Positions 31,922 through 40,321 are shown, counted from the stretch's first letter. The stretch: DNA of 64,000 bases from Uruburuella suis (GCF_004341385.1 NZ_SLXE01000004.1:1-64000), one strand, 5' to 3'. A program made the numbers and translations. Notes: generated by a model not told the origin, from the letters alone.

Positions 31922-32704
31922 ATGAGCAGCAAAAAAGTAGCAGTGATTACCGGCTCGGGCGACGGCCTGGGCAAAGGCATTGCCGAGCGTTTGGCGCAAG
32001 ACGGCTTTGCCATTGTGTTGTCGGACATCAATCCCGACACCTTGGCCAAAACCGAAGCCGAATTCAAAGCACGCGGCGCGGCGGTAAGCGCATTTTTGGG
32101 CGATGTGGGCAAGCGCGAAGATCAGTTTGCGCTGGTCAAACACGCGGCAGACACCTTCGGCCGTGTGGATGTGTTTATCAACAATGCCGGCATTGAAGAC
32201 GTGATGGCGCTGGAAGATGTGCGCGAGGCCGATATCGACCGCGTGTTCAACATCAACGTTAAAGGCGTGATTTTCGGCACACAAGCAGCGGCCGAGCAAA
32301 TGAAAAAGCAAGGCGGCGGGCGCGTGTGCAAAATCATCAATGCCTGCTCGATTGCGGGGCATGAATCTTATGATTTGCTCGGCGTGTATTGCGCCAGCAA
32401 ACATGCCGTGCGCGCGCTCACGGTGGCGGCGGCCAAAGAGCTGGCCAAGCACAAAATCACCGTTAATGCTTATTGCCCGGGCGTGGCCGCCACCAAGATG
32501 TGGGACCGCATTGATGCGGAAATGGCCAAATATATCGACACCAAACCGGGCGAAGCATTTGAAAAATTCTCGGCCGGCATTTTGATGGGGCGCCCGCAAG
32601 TGCCGCAAGATGTGGCTGCGCTCGTGCATTATCTGGCTTCGGAAGATTCCGACTACATGACCGGCCAATCGCTTTTGATCGACGGCGGCATGGTGTTTCG
32701 CTGA
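31922..32704 (+). CDS. budC: Acetoin/diacetyl reductase (SDR)
   Basis: A 260 aa short-chain dehydrogenase. The Rossmann motif is TGSGDGLGKGIAERL, and NNAG is in VFINNAGIEDV. The catalytic Ser is in INACSIAG and the catalytic Tyr/Lys in YCASKHAVRAL. The sequence PGVAATKMWDRIDAEMAKY and the C-terminal LLIDGGMVFR closely resemble (S)-acetoin-forming diacetyl reductases/meso-butanediol dehydrogenases (BudC). It would reduce diacetyl to acetoin or acetoin to 2,3-butanediol with NADH. The start has AAAGGAGCGATGCA upstream. No budAB genes accompany it, so the physiological substrate is uncertain. Confidence 0.85.
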   Translation: MSSKKVAVITGSGDGLGKGIAERLAQDGFAIVLSDINPDTLAKTEAEFKARGAAVSAFLGDVGKREDQFALVKHAADTFGRVDVFINNAGIEDVMALEDVREADIDRVFNINVKGVIFGTQAAAEQMKKQGGGRVCKIINACSIAGHESYDLLGVYCASKHAVRALTVAAAKELAKHKITVNAYCPGVAATKMWDRIDAEMAKYIDTKPGEAFEKFSAGILMGRPQVPQDVAALVHYLASEDSDYMTGQSLLIDGGMVFR

Positions 32705-32720
32705 TTGCTCTATATGAAAT

Positions 32721-32753
32721 AAAAGGCCGTCTGAAAGTTCAGACGGCCTTTTT
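32721..32753. terminator. Bidirectional DUS-pair terminator
   Basis: AAAAGGCCGTCTGAA and TTCAGACGGCCTTTTT with a 2-base loop, between the convergent ends of budC and the LysR gene. Confidence 0.85.
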
Positions 32754-32774
32754 GATGAGTTTTTATGATGTTTT

Positions 32775-33653
32775 CTACTGCATTTTTTCCACCAGAAAAT
32801 CAATAAAGCTGCGCACTTTGGCGCTCAAAAATGCGCGGTCGACATAAGCCGCATAGAGCTTGATCGGCGGCATTTCATATTCGGGCAAAAGCTGCACCAG
32901 CGAGCCTTGTTTCAAATCATTGGCCACCAGCCATTCGGGCATATAGCCGATGCCGCTGCCGGCCTGAATCAATTTGCGCAGCATCAAGGTGCTGCTGCTG
33001 CGCATTTGCGATGTAAGCTGCAAAGTTTCCGTTTCGCCGTTGCGGGTGAACGTTACCGTGCTCATGTCCACATAAGAAGGCAGCACGGCTTGGTGCTGTG
33101 CGGCTTCGGCCAGCGTTACCGGCACGCCGTGGCGGCGCAGATAATCGGGCGAGGCCACAGGGAAAAAGCGGATTTCAGTAATGGGCTTCACAATCAGCGA
33201 AGGATTTGGGTCTCTCGACACGCGCAAAGCCATGTCGAAGCCATCGGCAATCAGGTCGATTTTGCGGTTGTCGAGCGACAATTCCAGCGTCACTTCCGGG
33301 TAGCGGCGGCGGTATTCGGCAAAGCAATCGGCCATACGGCTATTGGCAAACCATTGCGGCATGGTGATGCGCAAAAGCCCTTGCGGGGTGTCGGTGCCGC
33401 TGGCGGCGCGCTCGGCGGCGGTGTCAAGCGTTTCGAGCGCATAGCTGCATTGGCGGTAATATTCTTCGCCCGCTTCGGTGAGGTGCAGGTTGCGGCTGTT
33501 GCGGTGCAAAAGCTTGGCGTGGATGCTGTTTTCCAAATGGCTCACATGCTTGCTGGCCATCGCTATCGAAATATCAAGCTTGTCGGCCGCGCGGGTGAAG
33601 CTGCCCTGCTGCACCACTTCGCGAAACACTTTCAGGCTGAGCAAAGTATCCAT
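32775..33653 (-). CDS. LysR-family transcriptional regulator
   Basis: A 292 aa regulator. The N-terminal winged helix-turn-helix (about residues 1-60) reads MDTLLSLKVFREVVQQGSFTR-type, with AADKLDISIAMASKHVSHLE. A LysR substrate-binding domain follows to the end. It belongs to the CrgA/DsdC-like group with the RLLHRNSRNLHLTEAG wing. It is divergent from the doxX-nitroreductase pair with 107 bases between starts, the classic arrangement for a LysR protein controlling its neighbour and itself. The effector is unknown; targets are inferred from position. Confidence 0.9.
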   Translation of the reverse strand: MDTLLSLKVFREVVQQGSFTRAADKLDISIAMASKHVSHLENSIHAKLLHRNSRNLHLTEAGEEYYRQCSYALETLDTAAERAASGTDTPQGLLRITMPQWFANSRMADCFAEYRRRYPEVTLELSLDNRKIDLIADGFDMALRVSRDPNPSLIVKPITEIRFFPVASPDYLRRHGVPVTLAEAAQHQAVLPSYVDMSTVTFTRNGETETLQLTSQMRSSSTLMLRKLIQAGSGIGYMPEWLVANDLKQGSLVQLLPEYEMPPIKLYAAYVDRAFLSAKVRSFIDFLVEKMQ

Positions 33654-33673
33654 ATTTTCCTGCTAAGAAATAG

Positions 33674-33684
33674 TTATTCAATAA
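33674..33684. promoter_or_regulatory. Candidate LysR-type operator
   Basis: The palindrome TTATT-C-AATAA lies in the 107-base divergent region, 21 bases upstream of the LysR start and 77 bases upstream of doxX. A doxX -10 (TATACT, 33716-33721) is downstream. The dyad is short, so this is tentative. Confidence 0.35.
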
Positions 33685-33760
33685 AACGAGTATATATCAA
33701 CCAATCAGGCAAGGCTATACTGCGCTCTATTCATCACACACCAACGAAAGAAGAATCACC

Positions 33761-34159
33761 ATGAATGCTTTAGCCCGTTATCAACCGGTTTTGTTGTCGG
33801 TATTGCGCATTGTTGCGGCTTATCTGTTTTTGCTGCACGGCACCGCCAAGCTTTTCGGCGTGCCGCATGTGGAAATGTTTGACGGCTTGCAACTGTTTTC
33901 GCTCTACGGCTTGGCCGGCGTGCTCGAGCTGGTGGGCGGCCTGCTGCTTTTGCTCGGCTTGTTTACCCGCCCGGTGGCTTTTGTGCTTTCAGGCCAAATG
34001 GCGGCAGCCTATTTTATCGGCCATGCAGCCAGCGCCCCGCTTTTCCCGATACTCAACGGTGGTGAAGCAGCTGTGTTGTTCTGCTTTGTGTTCCTCTATC
34101 TGGCCGCAGCCGGCGGCGGTGCCTGGGCCTTGGACAACAAGCGCCATAGCGATGCATAA
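33761..34159 (+). CDS. DoxX-family membrane protein
   Basis: A 132 aa inner-membrane protein with four predicted helices and the family segments LLHGTAKLFGVP, LELVGGLLLLLGLFTRPVAF and NGGEAAVLFCFVFLYLAAAGGG. DoxX-like proteins are often found with quinone- or thiol-redox genes and protect against redox stress. Here it is followed 72 bases later by a nitroreductase-family flavoprotein and lies divergent from a LysR gene. The start has GAAAGAAGAATCACC upstream. Its exact biochemical activity is unknown. Confidence 0.88.
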   Translation: MNALARYQPVLLSVLRIVAAYLFLLHGTAKLFGVPHVEMFDGLQLFSLYGLAGVLELVGGLLLLLGLFTRPVAFVLSGQMAAAYFIGHAASAPLFPILNGGEAAVLFCFVFLYLAAAGGGAWALDNKRHSDA

Positions 34160-34231
34160 TCTCTCTTGCAGTTAAAACCCAATCTTGATTTTAAAGCCGG
34201 CATTTTGCCGGCTTCACCAAAGGAAACCGAA

Positions 34232-34837
34232 ATGGCTTACCAAGATGTTCAAAAAGGGGCTGAAAAGCGCCGCACCATTTATGCTTTAAATAAAAACCTG
34301 CCGCTGCCCGCTGCCGAAGTGGCCAAAATCATCGAGCATGCCGTGTTGCACACACCCTCTTCTTTCAACTCGCAATCCACCCGCGTGGTGGCGCTGTTTG
34401 GCGCGGAGCATGAAAAGCTGTGGCAAATCACGGAAGATGCGCTGCGCGCCATTGTGCCGGCAGATAAATTCGAGCCCACCGCGCAAAAATTGGCCATGTT
34501 TAAAGCCGCTGCCGGCTCGGTGCTGTTTTTTGAAGACCAAGAAGTGGTGCAAAACCTGCAAGCAAATTTCCCGGCTTATGCCGACAATTTCCCGGTGTGG
34601 GCGGAGCATACCGATGCCATGCACCAATATGCGGTGTGGACCACGCTGGCCGAAGCCGGCATCGGTGCCAATTTGCAACACTACAACCCCTTAATCGACC
34701 ACGCTGTGGCCGAAGCTTGGGATATTCCGGCTTCTTGGAAGCTGCGTGCCGAAATGGTGTTTGGCGGCATCGCCACACCGGCAGGCGAGAAAGCTTTTGC
34801 GCCGTTGGAAGGCCGTTTTAAAGTGCACGGCGCCTGA
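34232..34837 (+). CDS. Nitroreductase-family FMN oxidoreductase
   Basis: A 201 aa flavoprotein of the small nitroreductase group (relatives of Bacillus YdgI/YfhC and yeast Hbn1/Frm2). The family opening RRTIYALNKNLPL, the phosphate-binding HTPSSFNSQSTRVV and the LAEAGIGANLQHYNP segment near the second flavin contact are clear. The likely reaction is NAD(P)H-dependent reduction of quinones, nitro compounds or oxidised lipids. I start at ATG 34232, which follows AAAGGAAACCGA; an earlier in-frame start is unsupported. It is probably cotranscribed with doxX and under the LysR regulator. Confidence 0.88.
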   Translation: MAYQDVQKGAEKRRTIYALNKNLPLPAAEVAKIIEHAVLHTPSSFNSQSTRVVALFGAEHEKLWQITEDALRAIVPADKFEPTAQKLAMFKAAAGSVLFFEDQEVVQNLQANFPAYADNFPVWAEHTDAMHQYAVWTTLAEAGIGANLQHYNPLIDHAVAEAWDIPASWKLRAEMVFGGIATPAGEKAFAPLEGRFKVHGA

Positions 34838-34856
34838 TTTACCTGAATCAACACAC

Positions 34857-34895
34857 AGGCCGTCTGAAAGCGGATAGTGTCTTCAGACGGCCTTT
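34857..34895. terminator. DUS-pair terminator
   Basis: AGGCCGTCTGAAAG and CTTCAGACGGCCTTTAT with a loop of about 10 bases, 20 bases past the nitroreductase stop. Confidence 0.8.
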
Positions 34896-34994
34896 ATTTG
34901 TTTCATTCAATTTGTTATAATGTTAACCACTCAACACAACGGCTGCCGCTGCGCAGCCGTTTTCCTGTTTATACCGCACACGAAACGATAAAAA

Positions 34995-36173
34995 ATGTCA
35001 CACACCATCCCCCACCCGCGCTTGCTGCTGCTCGCGCTCGCGCTCGGCGGCTTTGCCATCGGCATCACCGAATTCGCCACCATGGGCTTGATTCCCTATA
35101 TTGCCGCCGGGCTGGGCATCAGCGAGCCCACCGCCGGCCACTTGATCAGCGCTTATGCGCTCGGCGTGGTGGTGGGTGCGCCCTCGATTGCCGTGCTGGC
35201 CGCACGCATGTCGCGGCGCACGCTGCTTTTGTGCCTGATGGGCGCATTTGCCCTCGGCCACATCGCCACCGCGCTGGCCGACAATTATTCATCGCTCTTG
35301 GTGTGGCGCTTTTTAAGCGGCCTGCCCCACGGCGCTTATTTCGGAGTGGGCGCGCTGGTGGCCGCATCATTAGTGCCGCCGGCCAAACGCGCGCAAGCGG
35401 TGGGCATGATGATGTTGGGCCTCACCGTGGCCTGCACCATAGGCGTGCCGCTGATCAGCTGGACAGGCCAAGCCATCGGCTGGCGGGCGTGTTTTGTGAT
35501 TGTGGCGGTGTTGGCGGTGGCCACCACCGTGTCGCTGGCGCTTTTTCTGCCCAAACAAGCCATGCGAAGTGGCGGCTCCAGCGCCATCCGCGAGCTCAAA
35601 GCGCTCACCAATAAGCAGGTGTGGCTCACCTTACTCACCGGTGCCATCGGCTTTGGCGGCATGTTTGCCATTTATACTTATATGGCTTCCACGCTGATGG
35701 AAGTCACCAAAGTATCCGCCGCGGTGGTGCCGCTGGTGCTGGCGCTCTTCGGCGTGGGCATGACGCTGGGCAACCTGATTATCCCGCGCTTTGCCGTGGG
35801 CAAAAAGCTGATGCCCTGCATTGCCGGCCTGCTGCTTTGGAGCATGGTGATGCTCGCGCTGTTTCCGCTGGCCGCGCACGATATCCGCACCATATCGCTG
35901 CTGGTGGTGCTTATCGGCATGGGCGGCGCCATCGGCACTTTGCTGCAAGTGCGGCTGATGGATGTGGCCCCCGATGCGCAAACCATGGCCGGCGCGCTCA
36001 ACAACAGCGCTTTCAACGCCGCCAACGCGCTGGGGCCGTTTCTCGGCGGCTTAGCGATTAACGCGGGCTTCGGCTGGACGTCCACCGGCATTGTCGGCAG
36101 CCTTCTGGCCTTGGGCGGCTTAATCATCTGGTTTGCTTCTTACCGTTTGGAAAAGCGCACCGCAAGTGTTTGA
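34995..36173 (+). CDS. MFS efflux transporter (AraJ/PbuE/NepI type)
   Basis: A 392 aa inner-membrane carrier with 12 predicted helices. It opens with the DHA12-type signature FAIGITEFATMGLIPYIAAGL and AGHLISAYALGVVVGAP, and motif A appears as AARMSRRTLLLCLMGAF. RFLSGLPHGAYFGVGALVAA is typical of the arabinose-efflux/purine-efflux (AraJ, NepI, PbuE) branch. The substrate is not predictable from sequence; export of sugars, nucleosides or drugs is typical. No regulator is adjacent. It is preceded by a DUS terminator and followed by an A/B repeat nest. Confidence 0.88.
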   Translation: MSHTIPHPRLLLLALALGGFAIGITEFATMGLIPYIAAGLGISEPTAGHLISAYALGVVVGAPSIAVLAARMSRRTLLLCLMGAFALGHIATALADNYSSLLVWRFLSGLPHGAYFGVGALVAASLVPPAKRAQAVGMMMLGLTVACTIGVPLISWTGQAIGWRACFVIVAVLAVATTVSLALFLPKQAMRSGGSSAIRELKALTNKQVWLTLLTGAIGFGGMFAIYTYMASTLMEVTKVSAAVVPLVLALFGVGMTLGNLIIPRFAVGKKLMPCIAGLLLWSMVMLALFPLAAHDIRTISLLVVLIGMGGAIGTLLQVRLMDVAPDAQTMAGALNNSAFNAANALGPFLGGLAINAGFGWTSTGIVGSLLALGGLIIWFASYRLEKRTASV

Positions 36174-36206
36174 AACCATTCAAGCTGCTTCGGCGGCATC
36201 AGCATC

Positions 36207-36467
36207 TATAGCCAAATGCAAGAAAAAGAAAAAGTGATACAAAACTACGCGCTATAACGGAGTAGCTTGGTTGTCAAACCCAATGTTTCAGACGGCCTGT
36301 GGGCTTGTTGGGTTTTCAACCCAACCTACCCGTTGTGTCACTTTTTTATGCATTTCATACCAATCCAAAAAAATAACCTAACTTCGTTGTCTCGCCTTGC
36401 CGTACTATCTGTACTGTCTGCGGCTCGCCGCCTTGTTAGCTTACTTTTTTGAATGGGTATCACTATA
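36207..36467. mobile_element. Family B element interrupted by family A
   Basis: B begins TATAGCCAAATGCAAGAAAAAG and ends CACTATA at 36467. Within its right terminal repeat, TATGCATTTC is broken from CACTATA by a complete A copy (36357-36460). Intact B copies read GCATTTCACTATA, so the insertion point is exactly known and one C is duplicated. The internal DUS and GGTTGT/CAACCCAACC arms are present. Confidence 0.75.
36357..36460 (-). repeat. Family A repeat, complete, nested in B
   Basis: 104 bp. The ends are ATACCAATCCAAAAAAATAA and TTACTTTTTTGAATGGGTAT, with the core in minus orientation (CGTTGTCTCGCCTTGCCGTA, CTGTCTGCGGCTCGCCGCC). It is the cleanest copy for a consensus, together with that at 9663. 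Confidence 0.85.
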
Positions 36468-36489
36468 TGCTGAATAATGCTGCACAATA

Positions 36490-36531
36490 AAACAGGCCGT
36501 CTGAAAGCCCACGCTTCAGACGGCCTGTTTA
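36490..36531. terminator. DUS-pair terminator of the tonB operon
   Basis: AAACAGGCCGTCTGAAAG and CTTCAGACGGCCTGTTT, 20 bases past the exbD stop. Confidence 0.8.
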
Positions 36532-36550
36532 CACAGCCGGCATAGCAAGC

Positions 36551-36982
36551 TTAATTGCCCGGCGTTTCTTCCGTTACAAAGCCCACTTTGCTCACACCGG
36601 CTTCGCGCGCGGCAATCAGGGCTTTGGCTACAAAATCGTAAGACACTTCTTTATCGGCGGCGATGGCCAAAATGGTGTCCGAGTTTTGCGCCTGCGCCGC
36701 TTGCAGCTGCGCGCCCAATTCATCCAAACGCAGCCCTTGCGTATCGGTGCCCAAATAATAGGCGCCGTTGGCATCGATGCTGAGCCGCAGCGGATCTTTG
36801 GGCTGCTCTTGCTGCTTGGCATGCTCGGAAGCCGTGGGCAGTTGCAGCGGAATCGAATGCGTGAGCACCGGCATGGTGATCATAAACACAATCAGCAATA
36901 CCAGCATCACATCCACCAGCGGGGTGACGTTAATGTCGGACATCGGCGCATCTTCGCCGGAATTCATCGAGCCGAAAGCCAT
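36551..36982 (-). CDS. exbD: Biopolymer transport protein ExbD
   Basis: A 143 aa inner-membrane protein with one N-terminal helix carrying the essential Asp (DINVTPLVDVMLVLLIVFM) and a periplasmic domain. With ExbB it forms the proton-driven motor energising TonB for uptake of iron complexes across the outer membrane. The start is 3 bases after the exbB stop. It is the third gene of tonB-exbB-exbD, the standard neisserial order. The length is normal. Confidence 0.96.
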   Translation of the reverse strand: MAFGSMNSGEDAPMSDINVTPLVDVMLVLLIVFMITMPVLTHSIPLQLPTASEHAKQQEQPKDPLRLSIDANGAYYLGTDTQGLRLDELGAQLQAAQAQNSDTILAIAADKEVSYDFVAKALIAAREAGVSKVGFVTEETPGN

Positions 36983-36985
36983 GGT

Positions 36986-37645
36986 TTAATCCTTTTGATT
37001 CAAAAGCTGCACATGCAGATCATGGGCAAACGCATCCATATTCTGCGCCAGGGTTTTGTTGCCGCGCACCAAAAAGTTATACGCCAACACCGCCGGAATC
37101 GCCACAAACAGGCCCGCGGCCGTGGCCACCAGCGCCTCGCCGATGGGGCCGGCCACAGCCGCAATGCTCATCTGGCCGCTGGTGCTGATGTTGATCAGCG
37201 CATGGTAAATGCCCCACACAGTGCCGAAAAGGCCGATAAAAGGCGCGGTGGCGCCGATAGAGGCCAGCGCGGTGAGGCCGCTGTCAAACGGGCGCAGAAT
37301 CTGGCTCATGCTGTTGCGTATCTGGCGCACCAAATATTCATTCAGCGGCACGGCCGCGGCCATTTGCGTGTCTTTATGTTGGCAGTAATTGCCATGCGCG
37401 CGCACGGATGCCAGCGTTAGCTCGCTGATGGGCGACTCGATGCTTTCGGCCTGCACCACCGCTTCGGGCAGCGTTTGTGCATTCCAAATCAAGGGCTGCA
37501 CTGCAGCATTGCCTTTTTTCGCCCGCCGCAGCTTGAGCGCGCGCACGATAATCACGCTCCATGTGATGATGCTCATCAACACCAGCACCAAAAACACACC
37601 CATCAACACATAATCGCCTGATTCAAATACCTGTCCTAAATCCAT
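36986..37645 (-). CDS. exbB: Biopolymer transport protein ExbB
   Basis: A 219 aa inner-membrane protein with three helices: one near residues 12-35 (VLMGVFLVLVLMSIITWSVI) and two in the C-terminal half. The MotA/TolQ/ExbB signature GATAPFIGLFGTVWGIYHALINI and the pore-lining GEALVATAAGLFVAIPAVLAYN segment are intact. It forms the pentameric channel around ExbD. The gene lies 63 bases downstream of tonB and 3 bases upstream of exbD. Confidence 0.96.
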   Translation of the reverse strand: MDLGQVFESGDYVLMGVFLVLVLMSIITWSVIIVRALKLRRAKKGNAAVQPLIWNAQTLPEAVVQAESIESPISELTLASVRAHGNYCQHKDTQMAAAVPLNEYLVRQIRNSMSQILRPFDSGLTALASIGATAPFIGLFGTVWGIYHALINISTSGQMSIAAVAGPIGEALVATAAGLFVAIPAVLAYNFLVRGNKTLAQNMDAFAHDLHVQLLNQKD

Positions 37646-37708
37646 TGTTTTCTTCCCAACTTAAATTAATCAAATCCGTCTGTTTTGCCTTGGTGGCAGG
37701 CTGCAGCC

Positions 37709-38500
37709 TTATTGCAGCTTGAAGCTCACCGGCACCGTGTATTCCGTCCAGCCGTTGGGCTGGAAGCGGCCGTTTTTTCCCGCATTGCGGGCGGCACGGT
37801 CGAGCCGCGCAAAGCCGCTGCTCTTGGCCACGCCGACATTGGTAACCTTGCCATCGGGCGACACCATAATTTTCAACACCACCGTGCCCTCTTCGCCGTT
37901 TTCTTGAGAAATCGTCGGATAAGGCGGCCGTGCAATCGAGCCGGTGGCGCGGATGGCGTTGGCCGCGCTGCTGCCGGCACCAGAGCCGCCGCTGCCGCCT
38001 GCTTGGCTGCCGCCGGCACCGCCTTCGCCACGTGCACTCGAATGATTGCCGCCGCTGCGCTCGCCGCTGCCGCGGCCTTCTGCGGCGGTGATTTTGGCTG
38101 CGGGCCGCTCGGCAGGCCGTTCAGCAACCTGCTCGGCAGGCTTGGGCTCGGGCGTTTCCTGCTTCGGCTTCGGTTTAGGCTGTTCAACCGGCTTCGGCTT
38201 TTCCGGCACTTGGCGGATATCGGCTTTGTCGTTTTTCGTCACCACCGGTTTGAGAACCGGCTTGGCCGGCTCCAGCGGGCGCGGCTTGGGCGGCTCCACT
38301 TTGGGCGGGGGCGGCGGCGGCGCAGGCGCGCTTTCCGGCTGCCCGCCGCCGCTGCCCAAATCGCTCAAATCCACAAATTCGATATGCTGCACCGTCACCT
38401 GCGCGGGCTTGGCCGATTGCCACAGCAAGCTCATCAAGCCGATGTGCAGCAAAGCCACCAAGGCAAACACCGACGGCGTTAAGATATGTTCGTTTTTCAT
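37709..38500 (-). CDS. tonB: TonB energy-transducing protein
   Basis: A 263 aa protein: one N-terminal anchor (about residues 10-30), a Pro/Lys/Glu-rich periplasmic spacer (about 60-150, e.g. PPPPPPKVEPPKPRPLEPAK), a Gly/Ser-rich linker, and the C-terminal TonB domain (about 185-263) with PPYPTISQENGEEGTVVLKI and VGVAKSSGFARLDRAA. It contacts TonB boxes of outer-membrane receptors. First gene of tonB-exbB-exbD. A Fur-like site lies directly upstream. No TonB-dependent receptor gene is in the window. Confidence 0.95.
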   Translation of the reverse strand: MKNEHILTPSVFALVALLHIGLMSLLWQSAKPAQVTVQHIEFVDLSDLGSGGGQPESAPAPPPPPPKVEPPKPRPLEPAKPVLKPVVTKNDKADIRQVPEKPKPVEQPKPKPKQETPEPKPAEQVAERPAERPAAKITAAEGRGSGERSGGNHSSARGEGGAGGSQAGGSGGSGAGSSAANAIRATGSIARPPYPTISQENGEEGTVVLKIMVSPDGKVTNVGVAKSSGFARLDRAARNAGKNGRFQPNGWTEYTVPVSFKLQ

Positions 38501-38511
38501 AGCCGCACAAT

Positions 38512-38530
38512 ATTAATGGAAATAATTCCC
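38512..38530 (-). promoter_or_regulatory. Candidate Fur box upstream of tonB
   Basis: ATTAATGGAAATAATTCCC matches 12 of 19 positions of the GATAATGATAATCATTATC consensus by hand alignment, 12 bases upstream of the tonB ATG. Iron control of tonB is established in related Neisseria. The match is moderate and the spacing unusually close to the start codon. Confidence 0.35.
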
Positions 38531-38629
38531 GTTTACAACCTAAATATTGATTTTATTTACATCTTGCACAATCATTCAGCATACGAAGCAAGCCCAACAG
38601 CATACATCCCATACACAACACACAAAACA

Positions 38630-38664
38630 TCAAGGCCGTCTGAAACCTTTTCAGACGGCCTTGA
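38630..38664. terminator. DUS-pair terminator
   Basis: TCAAGGCCGTCTGAAA and TTTTCAGACGGCCTTGA, 27 bases past the stop of the acyltransferase gene and upstream of tonB. Confidence 0.8.
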
Positions 38665-38690
38665 TGCCTTACTGCTTTGTGTTGTCGCCA

Positions 38691-39488
38691 TTATCCATCC
38701 GCAGACCATTCAGCCGCAGCTTGCGCCCTGCCCGGTTCCGCGACCGGCCGCACCGGCACCGATTCGGCCAGCTTAGCCGCCAATTGCGCACGCACTTCGG
38801 CCGCCAGCTCGCGCCGGCTGCCCTCCGCGGCCAGCGGCGGCAGAAAATCGAGCACCACCACGCTTTGCGGCTGCGCCACAATCGCGCGCAACGACTGCAC
38901 AAAGCTGGTGTCGCCGCAATAAGCCATCTGCTCGTTCAGGCCGCCATCAGCCAGCGGATAGCAGCACAACACCGGCATCACCTTGGCCTGATGATCCAGC
39001 GCGATTTGAAAAAAGCTGCTTTTAAACGGCAACACCACATCGCCCACGGTGGTGGTGCCCTCAGGGAAAATCGCCACCACTTCGCCATCACACAGCGCCT
39101 GCGCGGTTTGCGCCACTTTTGCCCGTGTGCCGCCGCTGCGCTCGCGCGACACAAACACCGTACCCGCCTTACGCGCCAGATAGCCCGCCACCGGCCAATG
39201 CGCCACCTCGGCCTTAGCCACAAAGCGCGCCGGCACCACCGCATTGACGGCAAACACATCCAGCCACGAAATATGGTTGGCCGCCAGCATCAGCGGGCCT
39301 GCTTCAGGCGCGGGCGGCACGCCGTTTACCTGCAGGCGCACGCCGCAAATATTCAGCAGCTGTGCCGACCAAGCGCCGATGCGCGCCAACTGCCGCTGCC
39401 GGCTCAGCCAGGGAAACCACAAAGCCATTTGCAACACGCCGCCAAGCATATGCAAACCGACCAAACACAAACGAAAAACAGTACGCAT
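38691..39488 (-). CDS. 1-acyl-glycerol-3-phosphate acyltransferase family (PlsC/OlsA-like)
   Basis: A 265 aa membrane acyltransferase. The catalytic motif NHISWLD (H-x4-D) and the acceptor motif FPEGTTT are clear, and an N-terminal hydrophobic helix (about residues 5-25) anchors it. It could acylate lysophosphatidic acid (PlsC; Neisseria NlaA/NlaB) or lyso-ornithine lipid (OlsA). The gene directly upstream on the same strand encodes an OlsB-like GNAT, 83 bases away, which favours the OlsA alternative or a shared lipid pathway. A DUS lies in the gap. The C-terminal 30 residues are Ala-rich and probably disordered. Confidence 0.85.
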   Translation of the reverse strand: MRTVFRLCLVGLHMLGGVLQMALWFPWLSRQRQLARIGAWSAQLLNICGVRLQVNGVPPAPEAGPLMLAANHISWLDVFAVNAVVPARFVAKAEVAHWPVAGYLARKAGTVFVSRERSGGTRAKVAQTAQALCDGEVVAIFPEGTTTVGDVVLPFKSSFFQIALDHQAKVMPVLCCYPLADGGLNEQMAYCGDTSFVQSLRAIVAQPQSVVVLDFLPPLAAEGSRRELAAEVRAQLAAKLAESVPVRPVAEPGRAQAAAEWSADG

Positions 39489-39571
39489 AAAAAAGGCCGT
39501 CTGAAACCTTAAACCACCAAACCATTAAGGGCTGTTCACCAAGCGCCTTTCAAGCAGAATGCTTTGGCAAA

Positions 39572-40321
39572 CTATTTGGAAAAATGCTTGAGATAGCGCG
39601 GGCTCACCCGCGACATCGGCATCATAATCAACACATCGGCGCAGTTAAAATCCGCATCCCAAGCCGGCTCGCCGCAAATATACGCGCCCGCGCGCAAATA
39701 GCCTTTAATCAGCGCCGGGCATTCGGCCGCCACATCATCGCGCAAGGCCGGCAAGGGCAGCGGCAAATGAGGAAACACGCGATATTCGGGCGGGCACAAA
39801 TAAGTTTGCGCCAACTTTTTATACAGGCTGGCCGCAAAATGGCCGCCATCGGCCATGCTCATGCTGCCGCAACCTATCATATATTCCAGCCGCTCGGCCT
39901 GCATAAATTTCACCAACCCCGACCACAACAACATCACCGTGCCGCCGTGTCGGTAATCGCGGTGCACGCAGGCGCGCCCCAATTCCACCGTGTGCGGCAG
40001 CAAATGGCGGATGCGCGCCAAATCGAATTCGCTCTCGCTATACCAACCGCCCAGCGCACGTGCGCCTTCTTCGGTGAGCAAACGATAGCAGCCCACCGCG
40101 CGGCCGCTGTCTTCATCGCGCACAATCAAATGGCGGCAATATTCATCGTATTTATCCACATCCAAACCGTTATCGCTCTTGATATCGGCGCCCATTTCTT
40201 CGGCAAACACCTTATAGCGCAGCCGCTGTGCTTCTTCTATATCGGCATCGCAGCGCGCCAGCGCCACCGTTAGGCGGCCTTGCCCGGCCGTCGCTTGATT
40301 TCGAGCATCACGTTGCAGCAT
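39572..40321 (-). CDS. OlsB-like N-acyltransferase (GNAT, 'hemolysin' family)
   Basis: A 249 aa protein of the acyl-ACP-dependent GNAT family that includes L-ornithine N-alpha-acyltransferase (OlsB) and is often mislabelled hemolysin. Diagnostic segments are EAQRLRYKVFAEEMGA near the N-terminus, KYDEYCRHLIVRD, VELGRACVHRDYRHGG and YMIGCGSMSMADGG. OlsB makes lyso-ornithine lipid, a phosphorus-free membrane lipid precursor. A PlsC/OlsA-like gene follows on the same strand. Whether ornithine is the true substrate is unproven; N-acyltransferases of autoinducer-like type are a weaker alternative. The start codon is preceded by AGAGATGCG-type sequence, a weak signal. Confidence 0.8.
   Translation of the reverse strand: MLQRDARNQATAGQGRLTVALARCDADIEEAQRLRYKVFAEEMGADIKSDNGLDVDKYDEYCRHLIVRDEDSGRAVGCYRLLTEEGARALGGWYSESEFDLARIRHLLPHTVELGRACVHRDYRHGGTVMLLWSGLVKFMQAERLEYMIGCGSMSMADGGHFAASLYKKLAQTYLCPPEYRVFPHLPLPLPALRDDVAAECPALIKGYLRAGAYICGEPAWDADFNCADVLIMMPMSRVSPRYLKHFSK

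Noticed and set aside
31859..32803. Minus-strand 314-codon frame over budC
   Set aside because: Antisense shadow of an SDR gene with all catalytic motifs on the plus strand; also runs through a DUS pair.
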